Source of the DNA: Nilaparvata lugens
Lineage: Eukaryota > Arthropoda > Insecta > Hemiptera > Delphacidae
Length of the DNA stretch: 64,000 nt
NCBI RefSeq assembly: GCF_014356525.2
Contig: NC_052517.1
Span: 828,973 to 892,972, forward strand
Direction of reading: 5' to 3'
The translations under genes were made by a program, and so were the position numbers. Shown here one piece after another: positions 55,560 through 64,000 of this stretch (position 1 is the first letter of the stretch; the number at the start of each line of letters is the position of its first letter). The notes beneath the pieces were generated by a model that saw only the letters and a program-made list of their open reading frames with translations, was not told the DNA's origin and searched no databases.

Positions 55560-56050
55560 ATCAAATACAAACGATAATAATTTTAAAGGTTTGATAATTA
55601 TAATGTAAATATTTATTGACTAGACTAATAAAGATAGAACTGTAATTAAATTAAGAGATAACTACTGAAGAAATTTATTAGACTACCAACAACATATAAC
55701 TATTGTAAATAACAAGATAACCGGGTAATAGAGTCATAAAATAAATATAATTGATTTATCTCATATATCATCAAATACATTAAATTAAATATTGTTGTTT
55801 CAGTTACTAGTGTGAATAAGGCTCTTCATCGATTCTGTGAGCTTCTGTATGTAATATAAATTAATAAATATACAGTACAAGAATAAATACGAATAGAATC
55901 ATCAAATAAATATGATTGATTTATCACATCATATACATTATCATATAGGCCTACAGTAAAGAATAGAATATTTATTGGAGGGCGTTCCCGAAAATCTTTA
56001 TCCAATAATTTTGTGACTATAGTGATTTCCTATTATATTAAACGAGCAAT
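55560..56050. other. AT-rich Frl intron, nothing recognised
   Basis: Contains AGTAAAGAATAGAATATTTA TTGGAGGGCGTTCC, which recurs at about 59045; otherwise featureless. Confidence 0.5.
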
Positions 56051-56054
56051 TTCT

Positions 56055-56060
56055 GTATAT

Positions 56061-56105
<45 letters not shown>
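56055..56105. repeat. (TA)n microsatellite
   Basis: About 45 bp of TA with one AA break. Confidence 0.95.
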
Positions 56106-56400
56106 TTATTTATTTGGTTATATGGGTATTTATGTTCAACGGATCTCGAAAACGGCTCCAACGATTTTCACGAAATTTGGAACAAAGTAGGTTTATGATA
56201 TGAAGATTCGATTGCACTAGGTCTCAACCCTTGGATAACTCGCTGAAGGACATTGAAAGTATAAATACGTCTTTGGAAAAACAGCTGGAAATTTTGTCGT
56301 ACCGTAATGGAAGAGAGTGAACGAGTGCATGTGTGTGGGATCATCCAGCTGATCTCACGAGAAGAAAAATTCAGCAAGAGAAACTTATTTTCGTCTATTT
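56105..56400. repeat. Dispersed element with AACGGCTCCAACGATTTTC
   Basis: Contains TCTCGAAAACGGCTCCAACG ATTTTC and CACGAAATTTGGAACAAAGT. Not F2 or F3 overall, but shares their core (see findings). Confidence 0.6.
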
Positions 56401-56574
56401 CTCTTTTTTTTAGAAAACATGTTTACTTCAGAAAGTCCAAAACAGTAACTAGATACTTTCAGTGATACATAGTATATTAACAAAATATTGTAGCAAACAT
56501 TCTAAATTGTAGTATATCATTCTAAATCGAATTCATAGTAAATCTATTATTTTGTAATTAATGATGTGTTTGTT

Positions 56575-57733
56575 TTTACTTTCCTTGCCCTATTACCATA
56601 GGTAAGGAAAGTATTGCTTTCCAAAAAAAATTAAGGTACCCCAAGTTTTCAATACGTTTCAAGGCCCCCTGAGTCCAAAAACATGATTTTTGGGTGTTGG
56701 TCTGTGTGTGTGTGTGTTGTGTGTGTATGTGTGTATGTCTGTGAACACGATAACTCCATTCCTAATTAACCGATTGACTTGAAATTTTAAACTTAAGGTC
56801 CTTATACCATGAGGATCCGACAATAAGAAATTCAATTCAAGATGGCGGAAAAAATGGCGGATAATTACTAAAAAACCATGTTTTTCACGCTTTTCTCAAA
56901 AACGGCTCTAACGATTTTCTTCAAATTTATACCATGGATAGCTATTTATAAGCCCTATCAACTGGCATGAGTCTCATTTCTGGGGAAAATTTCAGGAGCT
57001 CCGTAATATTGTTGAGAAAAATGGAGGATAATGACTAAAAAACCATGTTTTTCACGGTTTTCTCGAAAACGGCTTTGACGATTTTCTTTAAATTTATACC
57101 ATGAATAGCTATTTATAAGCCCTATCAACTGGCATGAGTTTAATTACTGAGAAAATTTCAGAAGCTCCGTAATATCCTTGAGAAAAATGGCGGATAATGA
57201 CTAAAAAACAATGTTTTTCACTGTTTTCTCGAAAACGGCTCCAACGATTTTGATCAAATTTATACCAAAAATAGTCATTAATAAGTTCTATCAACTGCCA
57301 CGAGTCCCATATCTGTAAAAATTTCAGGAGCTCCGCCCCATCAGTGCAGTGTGATTTTAGATTCCCAATTATCAGGCTTCAGATAAAATTTGAACAAAAG
57401 AATTTAGATGGAAAAGATTGAGCATGGAAAAGATTGAGCATGAAAATCTCTACAATAATTGTTCAGTGACATTTTCACCTGAAATTGGAAATAAGTTCGA
57501 AATTCGAGAAAATGTGTTTATTCAATAATGCAAACTGTTGGCAACTGTTGATTCTATTAAATCATTCACTATGAAGAGATAGCAGACCTCGTGTGTCTCC
57601 AGCGTTATTGTCCTGTCACCAGCTGGCAGATCTTTGAATAGTACACTTGAGATGCGCGTGAACACTAGCGTCAGGTGATCAATTTCCATAACGGCAAGGA
57701 AAGTTGTGTGAGTGCGCCACACCAGATTTTTTG
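56575..57733 (+). repeat. F3 element, full length
   Basis: Hairpin end, short (GT)n at 56703-56735, GATGGCGGAAAAAATGGCGG, two to three 165-bp units, GCTGGCAGATCTTTGAATAG, and right end GTGCGCCACACCAGATTTTT. Confidence 0.9.
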
Positions 57734-57734
57734 A

Positions 57735-57905
57735 AGTGTGAATAAATTGTTATTTTGATGAGTGATAGTAGCTTATCCTAGATTTTGATTTGGACTGTAG
57801 TATAAATTTGAAAAGGGACAGTTTTGGGCATAAGCCTGTTGTGCCTCCTCATATAACTGTAAAAATAATTGTACGACAGAGAAAATGAATAAATAAATAT
57901 AAACT
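57735..57905 (+). mobile_element. R2-type retroelement end
   Basis: GATTTTGATTTGGACTGTAG, CAGTTTTGGGCATAAGCCTG and tail GAATAAATAAATATAAAC. Confidence 0.7.
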
Positions 57906-58147
57906 ATAAATTCAATCTTTCGTTACAAATTTTCTATGCTTTTACACTCCAGAGCAAAGCTCGGTACCCCGATATTAATAGATGATTATTAAAAAGCATC
58001 AACAATTTATCAGATGTACTCACTTCGTTCGGTCAATAATAGCACGACATTATTTGCAATTTTCTGTTTCCACCGCCTTCTAGTCATCTCTGGATATCTG
58101 ATATTTATAATTTTAAATACTGCCATTATAGTCCAGTCAATATAGAC

Positions 58148-58801
58148 ATGAAAAATCTGGTGTGGCGCACTCACACAACTCTCCTTGCCGTTATGAAAAT
58201 TGATCACCTGACGCTAGTGTTTCCGCGCATCTCAAGTCTACTATTCAAAGATTTGAGCCAGCTGGTGACAGGGCAATAACGCTGGAGACACACATGAGGT
58301 CTGCTATCTCTTCATAGTGAATGATTCAATAGAATCAACAAGAATTTGCAATTGAATAATCACATTTTCTCGAATTTAAAGCTTAATTTCAATTTTAGGT
58401 GAAAATGATACTGAACATTAATTGTAGAGATTTCATGCTCAATCTTTCCCACTGAATTTTTTTGTTTAAATTGTATCTTAAGCCTGATAATTGAGAATCT
58501 GAAATCAAACTTTGCATAGATGGGGCGGAGCTCCTGAAATTTTTACAGATATGGGACTTGTGGCAGTTGATAGAGCTTATCGATGACTATTTCAGGTATA
58601 ACTTTAATCAAAATCGTTGGAGCCGTTTTAGAGAAAATCGCGAAAAACCCTGTTTTTGACAACATTTTCGCCATTCTTGAATCACATTTGATCGAAATTG
58701 TTCGTGTCGGATCCTTATAGTGAAAGGACCTTAAGTTCCAAATTTCAAGTCATTCCGTTAATTGGGAGATGAGATATCGTGTACACAGACGCACATACAC
58801 T

Positions 58802-58852
<51 letters not shown>

Positions 58853-58991
58853 ACATACAGACCAAACCCAAAAACCACTTTTTCGTACTCAGGGGACCTT
58901 AAAACGTATAGAGATTTAGAAATTGGGGTACCTTAATTTTTTTCGGAAAGCAATACTTTCCTTACCTATGGTAATAGGGCAAGGAAAGTAA
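58148..58991 (-). repeat. F3 element, inverse, full length
   Basis: AAAATCTGGTGTGGCGCACT to GGTAATAGGGCAAGGAAAGT, about 845 bp, with (AC)n at about 58805-58860. The shortest complete F3. Confidence 0.9.
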
Positions 58992-59689
58992 TAAAATCAA
59001 TAGATATAATTGATTTTCTAATATACATTATCATATAGGCCTACAGTAAAGAATATAATATTTATTGGAGGGCGTTCCTGAAAATGTATTTATCCAATAA
59101 TTTTGTGACTATAGTGAGTGATATAATAAATTATTATTAACAAGCATCAACAATTAATCAGATGTACAGGGATGACTTGAATCCCGCTGCCATCTACTAT
59201 AGGAGGTGGTGGTAACAGAGAATCGGCAACTCTGTAGTCCTATCTTTTCAATTGACTATATAACATGAGTCTAACTATATTCCAATAATACATAATAGTA
59301 CCATTATCAAGGTTTTTTGTTTCTCTATACCGTTAGGTTGGTGTAACTGCATCAGGCTCTATGACGTCACGTCCTCTTAATTAATGATCCCCCCTCCCAA
59401 TCATATGATTGTTCATTTCTAAAAACATAGTTAATGCAATAGAATGAGAAGATAGCGTACAAAGGTCATCTATTCTAAATTTCAAATTGAGTCATCGACA
59501 AAGTTGATTTATCTCTCCTCTCTCTCTTCACACAACTCTCTCTCTCTTTCTCTCTTTTTATGATATTTTTTCTCTCTGTCTCTTACATATCATGTCATAG
59601 TATTGCAACTGGTACTTTTAATAATTCTAGTTAGTAATTATTGAGTCATTGACAATATTTTCCCGTTCACTATATCTGCTCTTTCTCTC

Positions 59690-60050
59690 TCAATCACTCT
59701 CTCTCTCTCTTACACACACACACTCTCTCACTCTCTCTCTTCTTTTGGTAGAGAGTTAGTGGAAAGAATATGTTGAATATTGTTTCCGAAGAATGGACAT
59801 TGATATGTCCAAAGCTCCGCCAATTTATGTACATGCATAACAATATTATCTATTTTATCTATAGTTGTTATTCTAATTGCTGTTTTTCATATCTTATACA
59901 GCTCAATAATTATTTTCTTAATTTATATTTTAATTCATCTATAATTTTGCTGTATTGAAAGCTATTGTATATAAGTGTATAAGCCAGTGTATATATTGTA
60001 ATCTACATAAATAAAGTACTCAAATCAATCAATCAATCAATCTCTCTGTA
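59690..60050 (+). mobile_element. (CT)n, (AC)n and R1 copy
   Basis: CTCTCTCTCTTACACACACA precedes R1 at about 59745-60045 (TTGGTAGAGAGTTAGTGG to AATAAAGTACTCAAATCAAT). Confidence 0.82.
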
Positions 60051-60086
60051 TTATTTCACTCAGTCTCCCACATTACCACCTATCAT

Positions 60087-60820
60087 TGACCGAGCGAAGT
60101 GAGGTCCAAGATTCAAGTCGACGGTTTGGCATTTCTCTTAATGTTTATAAGTTGCGCATTTACGGGGAAACGCGGTAATAGATTTTCATGAAATTTGACA
60201 GGTATGTTCCTTTTTTAATTGCGCGTCGATGTATATACAAGGTTTTTGGAAATTTTGCATTTCAAGGATAATATAAAAGGAAAATGGGCCTCCTTCATAC
60301 GCCAATATTATGGTAAAAATCGGACTATATAATTATTCATCATAAATCAGCTGACAAGTGATTACACAGATGTGTGGAGAAGCCAGTCTATTGCTGTATT
60401 TCCATAAGGTATATAGTTTCAATCAGGTACTTGTGGATGAGAATACTGCATGAGGTCTACTGTTCACAGAGCTACTAGTAGTCCACTGGGCAGCTGAGTT
60501 ATGATGAATTATTCAAAAGTCTGATTTTTACGGTAATATTGGCGTTCAAAGGAGACTCCTTTTCCTTTTGTATTATCCTTAAAATGCAAAATTTCCAAAA
60601 ACCTTGTATATACGTCGACGCGCAATTAAAAAACGAACAACCTGTCAAATTCAGAGAGAATAGAATAGAATAGTCTATTCTATTCTCTCTGGTCAAATTT
60701 CATGAAAATCTATTACTGCTTTTCGCCGTAAATGCGCAACATATATAGACATTAAAACATTAAGAGAAATGCCAAACCGTCGACTTGAATCTTAGACCTC
60801 ACTTCGCTCGGTCAATTATA
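60087..60820. mobile_element. Inverted pair of F2 elements
   Basis: Forward F2 60087-60478, inverse F2 60480-60820, joined at CTACTAGTAGTCC. The inverse arm has a ~50-bp insertion of AGAGAATAGAATAGAATAGT and mirror at about 60652-60690. Confidence 0.88.
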
Positions 60821-61205
60821 TATTATCATAGTATTGCAAATGGAATTTTTAATAATTCTAAGTAATAATTGAGTCATTGACAATATTTTTTATTTTCCCG
60901 TTCACTATATCTGCTCTCTCTCTCTGTCTTTGAGTATTATTTCTCTCAGTCTCCCACCTATCATAGTATTGCAATTGAAATAGTTGATAAAAATGATGGA
61001 GTCGTTCACATTATTATTTTTCTCGTTCTTTATATCCGTTCTTTCTCTCTCTCATACTCTCTCTCTCTCACACACACTCACTGAATCTCTCTCTCACTAT
61101 CATTCTCTTTTTCTCTCACATACGATAGCATATTGTAATCAGTGAAGTTTTATGAATGAAGCAGCTCCTAAAATAGCCCATTAACTAAAATCCCAATTTA
61201 CCGTG

Positions 61206-62150
61206 ATTCCACCATAGCGAGGTCCACGTTACAATGGCAGTAGAGAAAGATATCAGAACAGCGTTTCCGATACTCTGCCTTGCCATTGCCTTCTACAGAG
61301 GATAGCTGATACCGGTTTATCAGATGTAATATCAACTGTTCATTATTGTTTTAAATAATCAGTTATGTTTTATTTGCCGACATAATATATTTTTCTAAGA
61401 TTAAAGATACACTAAAACCTTGATAAAAAAGGCCTATAACCATCCTTGGTGAATTAAGAATCTATATGCAAAATGTGAAGTTAATGAGTTGAGTAGTTGA
61501 GACGTGATGATGCGTCATTGGTGAATTTCCTATCCCCTACCTGTATAAGCCAGTTCTTTCCTTTATTATAGTATAGATTATTATAATTTATTAAATCAAT
61601 CATTTTCTATTCACTTTTCAATGATTAAATTTTAAATTTTCCTAATTATTGAGATTGAATATTTTGTCAATCTATTATATTTGAACATTGTTCAAAAGTG
61701 ATCTGGCAACTTTGCGGTGCTAGAAAAGGATAGTACTATCTGCTTTGTCGAATGTTAGACAAGGATAGCAACACCAATGTTAATCAAATACTGCCATTAG
61801 AAGTGTGGACCTCACTATAGTAATTAGTGTTCGACAATATGATACAGTATCATCTCAACTTGATACACAACACCAAAATTTGATACAAAACAGGATAGAG
61901 CTATCTGCTTTGTCAGATGATAGACAAAGATAGCAACACCAATGTTAATCAAATACTGCCATTATAAGTGTGGACCTCTCTATAGCAATTAGTGTTCGAC
62001 AATATGATACAGTATCATCTCAACTTGATACACAACACCATAATTTGATACAAAACAGGATAGAGCTATCTGCTTTGTGGAATGATAGACAAGGATAGCA
62101 ACACTAATGTTAATCAAATACTGCCATTATAACGTGGAGTGGAGCTGACT
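61206..62150. repeat. F1 element split by another repeat, plus array
   Basis: GCGAGGTCCACGTTACAATG at 61208. The exon 4-flank repeat is inserted at about 61405-61570. Then come F1 units ending near 61816, 61981 and 62150 (165-169 bp). Confidence 0.85.
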
Positions 62151-62285
62151 ATAGTTTGAAGCTGCTCGTCAGATATCAACCGTTTACTAGAAACAAAATC
62201 TACAAAGATAACACGAATATACAAACATTGGGGTTATTGGAAATTGGATTGAATAGAGGTAATTAATTTTGAATTAAAATAAATA

Positions 62286-62922
62286 GTAGTTCTGTGAACA
62301 GTAGACCTCACGCAGTATTCTCATCCACAAGTACCTGATTAAAACTATAGACCTTATGGACATACAGCAATAGACTGGCTTCTCCACACATCTGTGTAAT
62401 CACTTGTCAGCTGATTTATGATGAATAATTCTCTAGTATGATTTTCACTCTAATATTGGCGTATGAAGGAGGCTCCTTTTTTCCTTTTATTTATCCTTGA
62501 AATGCAAAATTTCCAAAAACCTTGTATATACGTCGACGCGCAATTAAAAAAGGAACATACCTGTCAAATTTCAAGAAAATCTATTACCGCGTTTCGCCGT
62601 GAATGCGCAACATATAAATTTAAACATTAAGAGAAATGCCGACCGTCGACTTGATCTTAGCTGCGTACACATATTCGCGCTTCCACCCGCACCGAGCACG
62701 CTCCTCCCTCGTACCGCCCTCGCACCACCATCGAACCACAGTCGCGTCGCCCATCATGCACCCATCATGAACGTTACGGAAGATGTTAGATGTTCTCGCG
62801 TTCCCCGGTCGAACCACTGTTGCTCCCCGGTCGATCATCAATCGCTCTGCTGGAGTGACGTTCGGTTGCGGAGCAGAGCCAAAGTCTGAACGCACCTTCA
62901 GACCTCACTTCGTTCGGTCAAC
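62286..62922 (-). mobile_element. F2 element, inverse, with GC-rich insertion
   Basis: GTAGTTCTGTGAACAGTAGA to CACTTCGTTCGGTCAA. Interrupted after CTTGATCTTAG at 62660 and resumed with GACCTCACTTCG at 62901. Confidence 0.88.
62661..62900. mobile_element. GC-rich inserted element
   Basis: About 240 bp with imperfect inverted ends (CTGCGTACACATATTCGC against the reverse complement of TCTGAACGCACCTTCAG). Contains CCCCGGTCGAACCACTGTTG and GATCATCAATCGCTCTGC. The overlapping ~90-codon frames on both strands are unsupported. Confidence 0.72.
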
Positions 62923-63044
62923 AAAGATGACACGAATATACAAACATTGGAGCTATTAGAAATTTGATGTAATAATGTTAATTAATTTTGAATTAAAATG
63001 AAATAATTTGATTATTTATTAATTAGAATAAATAAATGAATTAC

Positions 63045-63128
63045 CTGATCACAGATGAGTCCCCACTTCTTTTCGTCGTCATATTGTTTCAGCAGTTTTG
63101 CCTTGTCAGGTGGAAGATCCATGGAAGC
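63045..63128 (-). CDS. Frl: Frl formin, GTPase-binding region exon A
   Basis: Formin-like protein of the FRL/FMNL class: a Rho/Cdc42-regulated actin nucleator and elongator. The exon encodes 28 codons (acceptor TGTTTCAG, donor CAG|GTAA): [20 protein letters not shown] then KWGLICDQ. This matches the start of the FMNL GBD block (known family pattern LPPDK..LL..YD.EKKW..ICDQ). Upstream exons with the initiator Met and N-terminal residues lie to the right of the window. It joins exon B in phase 0. Confidence 0.93.
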
Positions 63129-63519
63129 CTGAAACATACAAAAAATGGAAAAATTAGACATAAAAATTAGAAATAAACAAGTCCAGAATAAAAGAAAATT
63201 ATAGGAGTTTTAGAGAAAGGATACCATAAAAAGGAACAAACGTCAAAATAAATAAAGCCAGTATTAGATGAAAAAGATATGACCCCTGGTGGACCAAGTT
63301 TGGGGTGGATGGATGCAGTTGCCGGAGAAGCAAGAGTTGTTGGGGTCACCAATTGAAGGCGTGCTGCCATGAATAGAGTACAATGGAGGCAAATGATAGA
63401 GGAGGCCAAGGAGTACTATAGAAAACGGAGGAGTACTATAGGAGTACTATATAGAAAACGTACACAACGAAATTTGAAAATTTGAATCCAAAAAATCCAG
63501 AATTGAAGAGAAAGACAAT

Positions 63520-63680
63520 GGTGAGGTCCACGTTATAATGGCAGTGGAGAAATATAGGAGCGAAGCGTTACCGATAAGCCTTGCCACTGCCTTCTATAGA
63601 GGATAGCTGATTCATGTAACATCAACTGTTCATTCTTGTTTAAAATAATCAATCATATTCTATTCGTCAAGAAATAGTTA
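63520..63680. mobile_element. F1 element, left part
   Basis: GGTGAGGTCCACGTTATAAT to TATTCTATTCGTCAAGAAAT. Its interior is interrupted by the repeat at 63675. Confidence 0.82.
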
Positions 63681-64000
63681 TTTGTGCAACTAGTGCGCAA
63701 AGTGACAGTTTGCTGCACCGAAAGAAAAGTTTACGCCCGAGCCGTAGGCGAGGGCGGAATGGTTTGTTGAGTGCAGCAGAGGAACTTTGCGCACCTATTT
63801 CACATTAAGTTTTTCGTACAGTTACCATTGAATATGAAAAGTGGGTGATTATGGGTAAAATTGCCTGAAATCGATCAAATGTAAATCTGTGTAATTTTAT
63901 TATTAATAAATAAAATAGAATGTAGTATGTGTGTTTGAATGGTGGGGCGGCTGTGTGCTGTCAACTGCTGTCATCCACTGTTGTCCACCCCATTAAGATT
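63675..64000 (+). repeat. Long repeat shared with 19208-19525
   Basis: Same start (TAGTTATTTGTGCAACTAGT) and same end (TTGTCCACCCC). Runs off the window. Confidence 0.92.

Noticed and set aside
62599..62895. Overlapping ~90-codon frames on both strands
   Set aside because: They coincide with a GC-rich inserted element, where stop codons are rare by composition. No supporting signals.

Overview
The window looks like nuclear DNA of an insect: AT-rich, intron-dominated, with GT-AG exons of 80-320 bp separated by kilobases of transposon debris. The formin exons at the right are clearly arthropod in character, and the style of the repeats suggests a hemipteran, possibly a planthopper. That placement is my inference and rests on no database match. 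There is one 100-N scaffold gap (40404-40503).

Two genes converge. GENE 1 (+ strand, 1151-24516) is the 3' part of a multi-exon gene: ten exons whose phases join without conflict into about 582 residues ending in TAG. I do not recognise the family. The protein is low-complexity: a basic Ser/Pro/Gly-rich first half, a Pro/Thr-rich middle, a poly-Gln run, a Gly/Val/Glu-rich stretch, and an ordered-looking acidic C-terminus. Its 5' exons lie left of the window. GENE 2 (- strand, 63128 down to 37223) is the formin-like gene Frl/FMNL. Four exons (63.1, 52.1, 49.8 and 43.0 kb) encode the end of the N-terminal GTPase-binding region. One exon at 37.2-37.4 kb encodes the autoregulatory DAD tail and the stop. 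Everything between them (armadillo/DID core, FH1, FH2) is absent from the 5.5 kb that separates these exons, which holds the assembly gap. The 52.1 kb exon also carries three one-base losses that break a conserved segment.

The rest is a dense, nested repeat landscape. I name the families by their termini. F1: TATAGTGAGGTCC terminal-inverted-repeat element, which also forms 163/164- and 185-bp tandem arrays. F2: GACCGAGCGAAGTGAGGTC element. F3: asymmetric element with an ACTTTCCTTGCCC hairpin end and internal 165-bp or 290-bp repeats. F4: CATAGAGAAACAAT element with 7-bp target duplications. F5: CTCAACTCACACTTAGG foldback. F6: GGTTGCACAAAAGCCGG foldback. F7: GGTTTCCGAGCTCGGGAT element. F8: GGCTGTGCAAAGGCTAAA foldback. 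F9: CACTACCTCCGTAAAC element. F10: TTTCGCCACACTG module. R1 and R2: short retroelements with (TCAA)n or (AATA)n tails. There are also a Tc1/mariner-type foldback, two transposase fragments, a LINE 3' end, a tRNA-like SINE, minisatellites and long polypyrimidine/polypurine tracts.

Region by region: 0-25 kb gene 1 and its intronic repeats; 25-37 kb intergenic repeats; 37-43 kb the 3' end of Frl, GC-rich repeats, transposase remnants, the gap and a roughly 177-bp satellite; 43-64 kb Frl introns filled with F1, F2, F3 and R1 copies. I saw no operon, CRISPR array, free-standing tRNA gene, rRNA gene or intact autonomous transposon. The most notable results are the formin missing its catalytic core, the conversion of transposon ends into satellite arrays, and a GATAC-palindrome that recurs across unrelated repeats.
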